64,000 nucleotides of DNA from Phreatobacter aquaticus (GTDB lineage: Bacteria; Pseudomonadota; Alphaproteobacteria; Rhizobiales; Phreatobacteraceae), in NCBI RefSeq assembly GCF_005160265.1, contig NZ_CP039865.1, positions 186,001-250,000 of the forward strand. Direction: 5' to 3'. This document shows positions 8,303 to 16,026 of the stretch, in pieces. Below the pieces are notes generated by a model, which saw only the letters and a program-made list of their open reading frames with translations, was not told the DNA's origin and made no database searches. The translations under genes were made by a program, and so were the position numbers. Within the stretch, counting starts at the first letter, position 1. Every line of letters begins with the position of its first letter.

Positions 8303-8377
8303 GGGCGCGTAGCTCAGCGGGAGAGCACCTCGTTGACATCGAGGGGGTCACTGGTTCAATCCCAGTCGTGCCCACCA
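8303..8377 (+). tRNA. tRNA-Val (GAC)
   Basis: 75 nt with acceptor stem GGGCGCG, D arm AGCTCAGCGGGAGAGC, anticodon loop TTGACAT (anticodon GAC, 8335-8337), T arm GGTTCAATCC and an encoded CCA. It lies about 80 bases downstream of cpdR and is followed by a terminator. Confidence 0.96.
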
Positions 8378-8384
8378 TTTGAAG

Positions 8385-8418
8385 ACCCCGGCGAACCCAC
8401 AGGTTCCGCCGGGGTTTT
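8385..8418 (+). terminator. Rho-independent terminator after tRNA-Val
   Basis: ACCCCGGCGAACC (8385-8397) pairs with GGTT-C-CGCCGGGGT (8402-8415) with one bulged C, followed by TTTT. It sits directly after the tRNA and before the convergent LysR gene. Confidence 0.8.
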
Positions 8419-8441
8419 CGTTTGTGCCAGCCAATCTAGCC

Positions 8442-9362
8442 TTATGGTCCGGCTCCCCGCCCCGGAAGGGTCCGAGCCGAGAAGTCGCAGCACTGACTGG
8501 CGATGGTCGCCATGCGGCCACCGAGCGGCGACAGGTCCTGCGTGCGATAGACCGCGAAATAGCGGATGGGCGGGATGGCCGGCTCTGTCCGGATCACCCG
8601 CAGGACGCCAGCGCGGATTTCCGGTTCGAAGTAATTGGCCGTCAGAACGGTGACGCCGAGCCCCGCGGCGGCAAGCCCCGCCAGCACATTGAGGCTGTTG
8701 CACTGGACGATCTGGTTCGCCTGCATGCCGTTGGCCGCCGCCCAGTCGAGCACAAGGCGTTGAAGGCCCGACCCCTCCGCCTGGGTCAGGACCGGATATT
8801 GGGCGAGATCGATCAGAGGAATTAGGTCTTCTGCAGGTCCGAAGCCCGGCGCCGAAACCCATTCGAGCACCACGCTCTGAAGCGGAACCGCGGTCAGATC
8901 CGGCGACGCCGGCGGGTCGAGCGCGACCACAAGGTCGAGATCATTGGACACCAGCTTGGCGAACAGCTCGACACTTGGCGCCACTTCCGGCACCGGCACC
9001 AGATCCGGATGGGTCGACTTCATCGCCAGGATGAACGCCGGCAACCAGGTCAGCGCAACCAGTTCGGTCACGCCGAAGCGAAACGGACCGGAGAAGCCCG
9101 CCCCGCCGCCCGCCGCCTCCCGGAAGCGCAGCTCAAGCGCCAGGAGCTCCGAGCCCAGAGTGAGGCTCGCCCCGCCCGCCCGCGTCAGACGCAAGCTGCG
9201 GCTGGTCCGCTCGAACAATGGTCCGCCGATCACGTCCTCCAGTTCGAGGATGCGCTTAGACACCGTGGACTGCGCCAGGTTGAGCCGCTGGGCGGCTTCC
9301 ACGAACCCGCCAAGCGTCGCCGTCCAGTAGAAGGCCTCGACCTGTTTGAGGGTGACGGGCAT
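8442..9362 (-). CDS. LysR-family transcriptional regulator
   Basis: 306 residues. The N-terminal winged helix-turn-helix spans about 1-60 (LKQVEAFYWTATLGGFVEAAQRLNLAQSTVSKRILELE), followed by the linker and a periplasmic-binding-like effector domain at about 90-295. The gene is divergent from a cupin / TctC / RraA-like operon, with a long inverted repeat between them. It is the natural regulator of that operon, probably responding to a pathway intermediate. The effector is unknown. Confidence 0.88.
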   Translation of the reverse strand: MPVTLKQVEAFYWTATLGGFVEAAQRLNLAQSTVSKRILELEDVIGGPLFERTSRSLRLTRAGGASLTLGSELLALELRFREAAGGGAGFSGPFRFGVTELVALTWLPAFILAMKSTHPDLVPVPEVAPSVELFAKLVSNDLDLVVALDPPASPDLTAVPLQSVVLEWVSAPGFGPAEDLIPLIDLAQYPVLTQAEGSGLQRLVLDWAAANGMQANQIVQCNSLNVLAGLAAAGLGVTVLTANYFEPEIRAGVLRVIRTEPAIPPIRYFAVYRTQDLSPLGGRMATIASQCCDFSARTLPGRGAGP

Positions 9363-9393
9363 GGCACGGTCTCTCCACCAATCCGCAGGGCAT

Positions 9394-9444
9394 CAATGAA
9401 GGAAAGCGATTGGCCGCGGGAATTTTATTCGCTTTCTCTCATTG
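9394..9444. promoter_or_regulatory. Inverted repeat between lysR and the cupin operon
   Basis: CAATGAAGGAAAGCGA (9394-9409) and TCGCTTTCTCTCATTG (9429-9444) are inverted repeats with 14 of 16 positions paired and a 19-bp AT-leaning spacer. The position between divergent LysR regulator and target genes suggests the LysR binding region. It is not followed by a T-run and lies upstream of both starts, so it is unlikely to be a terminator. Confidence 0.5.
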
Positions 9445-9539
9445 AAGGGCAATCCCATATTTCACGTCGAGGCCATTCCGGGCAGCCGCAATCGGCGCCG
9501 GATCAGAAGAGCCCGTGACCCACAGGACAGGAAACCGAC

Positions 9540-9911
9540 ATGTCGCAGAAGGACGAGTTCCACAATCTCGACAACCCCGACGATGGCCTCTTCCGCGAGC
9601 TCGGCCCAGGCCTGACCACCCGCATCTTCGCAGGCGAGCACGCCATGCTGTCGGTGGTGACCATCGGGCCGAACGCCCAGGGCACTTTGCACCATCACCC
9701 TGAGGAACAATGGGGCGTCCTGCTCGACGGCAGTGCCGTGCGTATCCAGGGCGGCGAGGAGATCGCGGTCAAGAAGGGCGACTTCTGGCGCACCCCCGGC
9801 AATGTCCCGCACACCATGCGCGCAGGCCCGGACGGCGCCCGCGTGCTCGACATCTTCAGCCCGCCGCGGCCGGAATACCGCAAGCCCGGCTCCGGCTTCG
9901 CAAGTTCGTAA
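9540..9911 (+). CDS. Cupin-domain protein
   Basis: 123 residues forming a single beta-barrel cupin. Metal-binding motif 1 is LHHHPEEQWGVLLDG (His-His-His and Glu) and motif 2 is GDFWRTPGNVPHTM (final His). Start ATG 9540 has AGGA upstream. It is first in an operon with a TctC-type binding protein and an RraA-like aldolase, so it may act on the imported organic acid or bind it. The enzymatic reaction cannot be assigned from the sequence. Confidence 0.8.
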   Translation: MSQKDEFHNLDNPDDGLFRELGPGLTTRIFAGEHAMLSVVTIGPNAQGTLHHHPEEQWGVLLDGSAVRIQGGEEIAVKKGDFWRTPGNVPHTMRAGPDGARVLDIFSPPRPEYRKPGSGFASS

Positions 9912-9962
9912 TTGGCATCAAGACCAAGACGAAACGCCTCAGGAAACACCAAGGGAAACGCC

Positions 9963-10928
9963 ATGACCACACTCACCAGACGCACCGTCCTCGCGACGGC
10001 CGCGACACTGCCGCTTGCCCCGGCAATGGCGCAGCAACAACCGGGGATGACCACCCTCGTCGTTCCGTTCCCGCCCGGCGGCTCCACGGATGCCCTGGCC
10101 CGTCAGCTGCAGGTTGGTCTGCAGGCCCGCCTCGGCCGCACCATCGTGGTGGAGAACAAGCCGGGCGCCGCGGGTGCCCTGGGAGCCGTCACGGTCGCCA
10201 AGAGCCCGGCGGACGGATCATCCCTGCTGGTCACCTTCGATTCCCACGCCGTCATCCCGGCCATCCTCCAGCGCCCGCCGCTTGACGTCGAGAAGGACCT
10301 CGCACCGGTCCTGCTGGTCGGCACGGCGCCCTATGTCATCGCCACCAACGCCCAGCGCCCCTACCGGACCTTCGCCGACGTGGTGGCGGCCGCCAAGGAG
10401 AAGCCGAACACGATCACCTATGCCTCCGTCGGCGTCGGTACGATCGGCCACCTCGCCATGACGCTGCTCGCCAAGCGCGCCGGCATCGAGATCACCCACG
10501 TGCCCTACCGGGGCGGCGGCCCTGCCATCAACGACATCGTCGGCGGCCATGTCGATCTCATCTGCGGATCGGCCGCGCTGATCACGCCGCAGATCGCCGG
10601 CAACACGATCCGCCCGATCATGCAGACCGGGCACCAACGCCTGGCGGTGCTGAAGGATACCCAGATCGCCGCCGAAGCCGGCTTCGCCGACTTCGAGGCA
10701 CTGGCCTGGTGGGGTGTCTTCGCACCGGCCGGCACGCCTCAGCCGGTCGTCGACAGCCTGTCCAAGGCGATCAAGGACACGCTCTCGGAGCCGGCAGCGG
10801 TCAAGCACCTGCAGGAAACCCAGCAGATGACGCTGATCTTCGGCGGTCCACAGGACTTCTCGACGTTCTTCGCCCGACAGATCAAGCTCTGGGGTAGTGT
10901 CGTCCAGGACAACAACATCCGGGCCTGA
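9963..10928 (+). CDS. Tripartite tricarboxylate transporter binding protein (TctC/Bug family)
   Basis: 321 residues from ATG 9963, where an RR-containing signal peptide (MTTLTRRTVLATAATLPLAP...AMAQ) begins. The mature protein shows Bug-family blocks: VPFPPGGSTDALARQL, GRTIVVENKPGAAGALGA, a THVPYRGGGPAINDIVGGHVD segment and GVFAPAGTP. It is a periplasmic receptor for small carboxylates. No TctA or TctB membrane component is encoded nearby, so it must use permeases elsewhere or serve in sensing. It is in an operon with the cupin and the aldolase. Confidence 0.87.
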   Translation: MTTLTRRTVLATAATLPLAPAMAQQQPGMTTLVVPFPPGGSTDALARQLQVGLQARLGRTIVVENKPGAAGALGAVTVAKSPADGSSLLVTFDSHAVIPAILQRPPLDVEKDLAPVLLVGTAPYVIATNAQRPYRTFADVVAAAKEKPNTITYASVGVGTIGHLAMTLLAKRAGIEITHVPYRGGGPAINDIVGGHVDLICGSAALITPQIAGNTIRPIMQTGHQRLAVLKDTQIAAEAGFADFEALAWWGVFAPAGTPQPVVDSLSKAIKDTLSEPAAVKHLQETQQMTLIFGGPQDFSTFFARQIKLWGSVVQDNNIRA

Positions 10929-11032
10929 TGGTGACCGGTGCGGCGCCTGCTGCTCACCCGCGAGCAGGCGTCGCTCCCGGTGCCCTCACGCCCCCGCAAC
11001 CCCAACCTCCAGACGCACAGAACCGGAACCCC

Positions 11033-11686
11033 ATGTCCCTCATCGGCTCCCGCCTCAACGCCAGCGCGCCCACCGTCCCGGCGGCGACCCTCGACCTGTT
11101 CCGCGATGCGGCGGTTGCGATCATCTCCGACAACATGAACCGCCTGCACGGCACCAGGGGCCTCAAGCCCTATCATGGCTCGGCCAGGCTGCTGGGCACG
11201 GCGGTCACCATCAAGACCCGCCCCGGCGACAACCTGATGATCCACAAGGCCTATGACCTGCTGCGCCCAGGCGATGTGCTGGTGGTCGATGGCGGCGGCG
11301 ACCTCATCCAGGCGCTGGTCGGCGAGATCATGATGACGCGCGCCAAGGTGATGGGCGTGGCCGGCTTCGTCATCGACGGGGCGATCCGCGACGTGCCAGC
11401 CTTCGCGGCGGCGAGCTTCCCCTGCTACGCCCGCGGCGTCACCCATCGCGGCCCCTACAAGTCGGGCCCCGGCGAGATCAACGTGCCCGTCGCCATCGAC
11501 GGCATGGTGGTGATGCCGGGCGACATCGTGGTGGGCGACGATGACGGCGTCATTGCCTTCGCTCCGGCCCATGCCGAGGAACTGGCAGCCCTGGTTCGCA
11601 AGCAGGAGGCCCGCGAGGCCGAAGCGCTGGCCGCGATCATCGAGGGGCGCTTCGACAACTCCTACATTGGGGTCGGCAAGTCCTGA
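11033..11686 (+). CDS. RraA-like / 4-hydroxy-4-methyl-2-oxoglutarate aldolase family protein
   Basis: 217 residues from ATG 11033. The RraA/HMG aldolase fold is recognisable from DNMNRLHGTRGLKPYH, GTAVTIKTRPGDNLMIHKA, GDVLVVDGGGDLIQALVGEIM and the GAIRDVP stretch containing the catalytic Arg-Asp pair. Members either inhibit RNase E (RraA) or cleave HMG/oxaloacetate-type acids in aromatic degradation. Context with a carboxylate-binding protein and a LysR regulator favours the lyase role. The substrate is unknown. Confidence 0.82.
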   Translation: MSLIGSRLNASAPTVPAATLDLFRDAAVAIISDNMNRLHGTRGLKPYHGSARLLGTAVTIKTRPGDNLMIHKAYDLLRPGDVLVVDGGGDLIQALVGEIMMTRAKVMGVAGFVIDGAIRDVPAFAAASFPCYARGVTHRGPYKSGPGEINVPVAIDGMVVMPGDIVVGDDDGVIAFAPAHAEELAALVRKQEAREAEALAAIIEGRFDNSYIGVGKS

Positions 11687-11700
11687 GGCAACAGCACAGG

Positions 11701-11739
11701 CGGAGCCGGGCCGGACGTCCGCGGATTCGGCCGGCTCCG
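11701..11739 (+). terminator. Hairpin downstream of the aldolase operon
   Basis: CGGAGCCGG (11701-11709) is complementary to CCGGCTCCG (11731-11739), with further pairing possible inside. It comes 15 bases after the aldolase stop. There is no T-run, so termination by this hairpin alone is uncertain. Confidence 0.35.
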
Positions 11740-11941
11740 TACGGTCACCACGGCCTGCCAGACCACGCCCGCCAAGTGCTTGTTCGAATGGTCGATTCCG
11801 GCGGACGGCGAGCCTTTCGCCGTCTCCGCCATCGCGACATGTCGTGGAACAGGAGCGACGTCTCGCTCTGCCGGGCCTGTCGCCAGATCCCGGCCCCGGC
11901 GCCGCTTTTCGGCGCCTTCCTGCCCGGTCAGCCCGGCCAGA

Positions 11942-12082
11942 CTAGGCCAAAGCCATCACAAAAATCATGCCGACCGTGATGAGCACCAGACCGGCAACCA
12001 GCATGCGCACCAGGGTCTCACCCGGACGCAGGGCCACGGTCTCCGGCTTGCCGTCCCGATTGAGCGCCTCGACAATCATCAT
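11942..12082 (-). CDS. Small single-pass membrane protein, 46 residues
   Basis: The frame starts at ATG ATG (12082-12077), with a GAGGAG ribosome site six bases upstream on the minus strand, and ends at TAG 11942. The product begins MMIVEALNRDGKPETVALRP and ends with one hydrophobic helix (LVRMLVAGLVLITVGMIFVM). Good ribosome-site spacing and the polar-then-hydrophobic layout suggest a real gene. No function or relative was recognised. Neighbours are the aldolase operon and the DUF1127 gene. Confidence 0.55.
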   Translation of the reverse strand: MMIVEALNRDGKPETVALRPGETLVRMLVAGLVLITVGMIFVMALA

Positions 12083-12528
12083 CTTGCTCCTCTGATATGG
12101 CCAGAGCGCGGCAAAGCCGCCTGGCCGGTGTCACGCCTGCGGACCAGCCGTCTGCGCCAGATCATGTGCGAAGGCCATCAGACAGGGTTTAAGAAACGCT
12201 CATATTGCGCTGCAACATTCATCATCTCCGGCTCTGCTGATTTTTCGGGCAAATCGCCTTGCTTTTGTGCATCGCAGCCAAGCACCAACTGCATGCATTT
12301 CCTGGCTTTTGAAACTTTCCTTCGCGCAGACACCGCGCTGCAACACGAATATTGCGTCGCACCATGGGAAATCGGCAATTTCCCGAAGCCCATGGCTTCA
12401 GTGATCCAAGGCTTCGATTATTTTGATGAGTTGAATCAAACACTTTTCACAATTCAGGCCTATCTCCCCCCTGACGCGGGCACCGAACAGGTCCCGGCCC
12501 ACGCCACACCACCACTTTGGAGATTCCC
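12083..12528 (+). other. Long AT-richer leader region before the DUF1127 gene, with nested palindromes
   Basis: No protein gene is supported in these 446 bases, and composition is visibly lower in GC than the flanks. CCATGGG (12362-12368) and CCCATGG (12389-12395) are inverted repeats. Overlapping inside them, GGGAAAT (12366-12372) pairs with ATTTCCC (12378-12384). The two stems share the GGG, so they are partly exclusive. This could be an operator or a switching leader for the downstream gene. A promoter was not identified with confidence. Confidence 0.4.
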
Positions 12529-12750
12529 ATGACCTTTATGAACGCAGGCACAGCCACCTCTGCCCAAATGTCGGGCACCGGCTTCTTTGCTCATCTGATG
12601 AGCGCCCTCTCGCAGACCGTCGCCAACTACCGCGCCGCCCGCGCCATCGACCTCGCTGTCGCCGAACTGCACGGCATGAACGACCACATGCTGCGCGACA
12701 TCGGTGTCAGCCGCTCCGAGATCAGCCACGCCGTCCGTTACGGCCGCTGA
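12529..12750 (+). CDS. DUF1127 (YjiS-like) small protein
   Basis: 73 residues. ATG 12529 is chosen because GGAG lies seven bases upstream. The C-terminal half carries the DUF1127 pattern: an ELHGMNDHMLRDIGVSRSEIS helix pair followed by AVRYGR. Such small Arg-containing proteins are common in alphaproteobacteria. In some species they have been linked to RNA binding and phosphate or carbon regulation, but the role here is unknown. A hairpin follows the stop. Confidence 0.85.
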   Translation: MTFMNAGTATSAQMSGTGFFAHLMSALSQTVANYRAARAIDLAVAELHGMNDHMLRDIGVSRSEISHAVRYGR

Positions 12751-12765
12751 ATGTCGACGCACAAT

Positions 12766-12799
12766 CCCACCGGAGACGCGATCTAGCGTCACCGGTGGG
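12766..12799 (+). terminator. Hairpin after the DUF1127 gene
   Basis: CCCACCGG-A-GACGC (12766-12779) pairs with GCGTC-A-CCGGTGGG (12786-12799), a 13-bp stem with one A-A mismatch. It begins 16 bases after the stop codon. No strong T-run follows. Confidence 0.5.
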
Positions 12800-12932
12800 C
12801 TGTCCCGCCCGCCGGATAGCCGGCGGCGCACGCCCTGATGGCGCGATGAACGCTCTCGCGCACAACGATCATGTCCCGGCGGCTCGCGCCGGAAGCCTTC
12901 GGCCCTGGAATACCAATCCCCTATAATGCCTT

Positions 12933-13589
12933 TCAGCCCGCCCGGCTGAGCACCCGCACGAGATCGGTGCGCACCACCTCGATATGCCGGGCAAGGAAGC
13001 GCCCGGCCTCCTCGAAGGCACCCTGGCGGCACAGCTCGATCAACTCACCATGTTCGCGCTCGGCGCGCTCCATCGCCTCGGGCCGCGACAGCTGCACGCG
13101 CGTGTAGCGGTCGCTCGTCTGCAACAGGCCGGCGACGATCGACAGCGTGCGCGGCAGGCGGGCGCGGGCATAGAGCGCCATGTGGAAATCGGCGTTCAGC
13201 ACGCCCCAGCGGCTGACATCCCGGGCGGCGATCGCCGCCTCGAACTGGCCCTGAATCGCGTCGAGTTCGGCGAAATCCTCATTCGTGAAATGGGGCGCGG
13301 AACCCGCCAGCAGCCGCGGCTCCAGCAGCGCGCGCAGGTCGAACACATCGTGGATCTCGTCAAGCGACAGTTCCGAGACGATCGCGCCCTTGTGCGGCAC
13401 GATGCGCACCAGGCCCTCGGCCTCCAGCTGGAACAGGGCCTCCCGGACCGGAATGCGGCTGACGCCATAGGTCTCGGCCAGCGCATCCTGGCGCAGCTGC
13501 GTGCCCGATGGCTGGCTGCCGTCGAGTATCGACTGGCGCAGCCGCTCGACGATGGCTGCCGACAGGGTCCGATGCTTGAGGGCGCTCAT
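12933..13589 (-). CDS. GntR-family regulator, FadR/FCD subgroup
   Basis: 218 residues from ATG 13589 (GGAG upstream). The N-terminal winged helix is at about 5-70 (LSAAIVERLRQSILDG, LAETYGVSRIPVREAL, LEAEGLVRIVPHKG). The FCD ligand domain follows at about 80-210, with acidic/His residues (DLRALLEP, FHMALY). Such regulators usually repress neighbouring catabolic operons and release DNA when a carboxylate binds a metal in the FCD pocket. It is divergent from the TRAP/AcnX operon, whose promoter carries a candidate operator. Confidence 0.88.
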   Translation of the reverse strand: MSALKHRTLSAAIVERLRQSILDGSQPSGTQLRQDALAETYGVSRIPVREALFQLEAEGLVRIVPHKGAIVSELSLDEIHDVFDLRALLEPRLLAGSAPHFTNEDFAELDAIQGQFEAAIAARDVSRWGVLNADFHMALYARARLPRTLSIVAGLLQTSDRYTRVQLSRPEAMERAEREHGELIELCRQGAFEEAGRFLARHIEVVRTDLVRVLSRAG

Positions 13590-13724
13590 GCGGGCTCCAG
13601 AGGGGCGGCAGCGGGCTTGGTGGGGTCTGCGCGATGGAGGAGGTCCGTCGCCCATGCCCACTGGCTCGTCGCAAGAATGCTGACCTGCGCGCAAGGATCG
13701 ATAGCCACAAAAGCGCGCAGCAAA

Positions 13725-13864
13725 CCCTCTCCCCGCTCACGGGGAGAGGGAAGGGTGAGGGGCCACGCCCCGCTGGAACCACCGGTGATCGGACGAGCGG
13801 AACGATGCCCCTCACCCGTCCGAGGCTTGGCGTCGTCCGATCTCTCCCCGCAGGCGGGGAGAGG
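13725..13864. repeat. Pair of palindromic repeats (REP-like)
   Basis: CCCTCTCCCC/GGGGAGAGGG (13725-13750) and TCTCTCCCCG/CGGGGAGAGG (13841-13863) are two palindromes. Each is bordered by a related GGGTGAGGGG or CCCCTCACCC box (about 13753-13762 and 13808-13817), so the whole block is a large inverted arrangement. Similar G/C-rich palindromes lie at 51644-51780. They are typical non-coding repeats of Hyphomicrobiales genomes. The rest of 13589-14026 holds nothing recognisable. Confidence 0.7.
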
Positions 13865-14026
13865 TGAGCGCGGCACCATCGCGCGTCGAGGACGGAGATG
13901 CGTCACGGGGCTGCCCTGCGCCGAACGCCCCGGCGCCCGGCCCACGTGCAGGCCCGCCTCACTCCATACTGCCTTGCAACCCGCCATATCCGCTCAATCC
14001 CGTATGGGAAATCCAGTTCCCTACGC

Positions 14027-14056
14027 TTGACTCCCAGATTGTATAAAATCTACGAT
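14027..14056 (+). promoter_or_regulatory. Promoter with candidate GntR operator for the TRAP operon
   Basis: TTGACT (14027-14032) and TACGAT (14051-14056) form a sigma-70 promoter with an 18-bp spacer. Within the spacer lies AGATTGTATAAAATCT (14036-14051), an inverted repeat AGATT-N6-AATCT with a TTGTATAAA core like those bound by FadR/VanR-type GntR proteins. Binding there would block RNA polymerase. The regulator encoded at 12933 is the obvious candidate. Confidence 0.55.
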
Positions 14057-14099
14057 CTGTGAAATCCAGAGCAGACTTCACCCCTCAGCGAGATTTCCG

Positions 14100-14726
14100 A
14101 TGGTCGACCAGACCATAGCAACCCACACGCCCCTTGCCCGGCCGTACCGGCTGATCCTCGCCGCATCGACGCGGCTGCTGGCGGTCGAGCGTCTGCTGAT
14201 CATGGGGTTCATGTACCTCCTGACCGCTCTGATCCTGCTCAACGTGGCGACCCGCTATGCCAGGGTGCCGATCTACTGGATCGACGAATCGGCGGTCTAT
14301 TCGGTGGTCTGGCTCACCTTCATCGGAGCCTCCGCCATGACGCGCCTGAGGCTCGACTTCGCCGTCAGCATGCTGACCGAGCGGCTGTCGGAACGGGGGG
14401 CAATGATCGCGAAAGTGCTGTCGACCCTCGCGGTGATCATCTTCGGCCTGGCCCTGATGACCATGTGCTGGCTCTGGATGGACCCGGTCGGCCTCGCCCG
14501 CGCCGGCTTCGATGCCCGCGAGTTTGCCGGTCAGACCTTCAATTTCCTCTACACCGAACGCACCCAGACGCTGGGCTGGCCGACCTGGTCGCTCTACCTG
14601 ATCATGCCGATCTTCGCGGTGTCGATGACCATTCACGGCCTTGCCAACCTCATCGAGGATCTCGAGCTGGCGCCGAAGGCATCGCATCCGAGCTTCGTGC
14701 TCTCGGCCGTCGACGGAGTGAACTGA
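14100..14726 (+). CDS. TRAP transporter small permease (DctQ type)
   Basis: 208 residues with four predicted membrane helices: about 35-58 (LLIMGFMYLLTALILLNVA), 70-90, 110-130 and 160-180. The DctQ hallmark WIDESAVYSVVWLTFIGASAMTR is present. It forms the membrane complex with the large subunit and works with the periplasmic receptor encoded at 16027. First gene of the operon; the large-subunit gene begins one base after its stop. Confidence 0.9.
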   Translation: MVDQTIATHTPLARPYRLILAASTRLLAVERLLIMGFMYLLTALILLNVATRYARVPIYWIDESAVYSVVWLTFIGASAMTRLRLDFAVSMLTERLSERGAMIAKVLSTLAVIIFGLALMTMCWLWMDPVGLARAGFDAREFAGQTFNFLYTERTQTLGWPTWSLYLIMPIFAVSMTIHGLANLIEDLELAPKASHPSFVLSAVDGVN

Positions 14727-14727
14727 C

Positions 14728-15993
14728 ATGCTGACCGGTGCGGCCTTCATGGTGGTGATGCTGGTCGGCGTGCCGATCGGCCTGTGCCTCTGCATTGCAG
14801 CGATCGTCTATGTCATGGCATCGGGCAATCCTCTGCTGTTCCAGTCCTATCCGCTGCAGATGTTCGGCGGCGTCGACAGCTATGGGCTGATCGCCATTCC
14901 GCTGTTCATCCTGATCGGCGAGATCATGAACGGCGGCGGCATCACCAAGCGCATCGTCGACCTCGCCATGGCCTTCGTCGGCTCACTGAAGGGCGGGCTG
15001 GCCTATGTGAACATCCTCGCCAATATGTTCGTCTCCTCCATCCTCGGCTCGGCCACCGCCCAGGTGGCGATCATGGCGCAGATCATGGTCCCGGAAATGG
15101 AGAAGAAGGGCTACGACAAGACCTTCGCCGCGGGGCTCACGGCGTACGGCGGCATGCTCGGGCCGATCATCCCGCCCTCGGTCATGTTCGTCGTCTATTC
15201 CGTGATGGCGCAGGTCTCGGTCTCGGACATGCTGATCGCCGGCATCGTGCCCGGCGTCATCCTCACAGTCCTGTTCTGCCTGGTCATCGCGCTGATGGGC
15301 TATATCTACAATTACCCCCGCGCCGACTATCAGACGCCGCGCCAGCGCATCGCCACCATCCTGTCGACCGCGCCCACAATGCTGATCCCGATCGTCATTG
15401 TCGGTTCGATCCTCGGCGGCCTCGCCAATGCGACAGAGGCCGCAGCTGTCGGCGCCATCGCCGCCATCATCGTCGGCAAATACTGGACCCGCGAGTTCCA
15501 GTTCGCCCAGCTGCCGCAGATGATGCTGCGCGCCGGCATCTATTCGGCCATCGTGCTGTTCCTGGTGGCGGCCGCCGCCGTGTTCTCCTGGGTGCTGATC
15601 TTCGGCAAGGTTCCGCAGGACACCGCCGCCTGGATCCAGACGGTCGCCAAGGATCCGGTCAGCTTCATGCTGCTCACCAACGTGATCCTGCTGATCATCG
15701 GCACCGTCATCGACGGCGTTCCCGGCCTGATCATGACCGTGCCGATCCTGCTGCCGATCGCCACCGAGATCTATGGCATCGACCCCCGCCAGTTCGGCGT
15801 GGTGGTGGTGGTGAACCTCGTGCTCGGCCTGCTCTCGCCGCCGGTTGGCCTCTGCTTCTTCGTCGCCGCCGCCGTCACCGGTGCCAAGCCCGGCAAGATG
15901 TTCGTGGTCACGCTGCCGTTCTTTGGCGTGTCCTGCATCCTCCTGATCCTGCTGTCGCTCTACCCTGCCCTGTCCCTCATCCTCATCAAGTAA
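14728..15993 (+). CDS. TRAP transporter large permease (DctM type)
   Basis: 421 residues, about twelve membrane segments, and the conserved DctM motifs GLIAIPLFILIGEIMN, GGLAYVNILANMFVSSILGSATA and AYGGMLGPIIPPSVMFV. It drives sodium- or proton-coupled uptake of the organic acid or amino acid delivered by DctP. The TRAP family often serves hydroxyproline, sugar acids and keto acids. The genes downstream favour a hydroxyproline-type substrate here. Confidence 0.92.
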   Translation: MLTGAAFMVVMLVGVPIGLCLCIAAIVYVMASGNPLLFQSYPLQMFGGVDSYGLIAIPLFILIGEIMNGGGITKRIVDLAMAFVGSLKGGLAYVNILANMFVSSILGSATAQVAIMAQIMVPEMEKKGYDKTFAAGLTAYGGMLGPIIPPSVMFVVYSVMAQVSVSDMLIAGIVPGVILTVLFCLVIALMGYIYNYPRADYQTPRQRIATILSTAPTMLIPIVIVGSILGGLANATEAAAVGAIAAIIVGKYWTREFQFAQLPQMMLRAGIYSAIVLFLVAAAAVFSWVLIFGKVPQDTAAWIQTVAKDPVSFMLLTNVILLIIGTVIDGVPGLIMTVPILLPIATEIYGIDPRQFGVVVVVNLVLGLLSPPVGLCFFVAAAVTGAKPGKMFVVTLPFFGVSCILLILLSLYPALSLILIK

Positions 15994-16026
15994 GCCAACC
16001 CCTCAGTGAACCTCGGAGAGACCAAG

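Noticed and set aside
7971-8378. Minus-strand open frame containing GIEPVTPSMSTRCSPAELRA
   Set aside because: It runs antisense through tRNA-Val and cpdR. The peptide is the well-known artefact produced by reading a tRNA gene backwards.
11780-12532. Plus-strand frame of 250 codons across 11.8-12.5 kb
   Set aside because: Unstructured composition, no ribosome site, and it overlaps both the 46-residue gene and the AT-rich leader.
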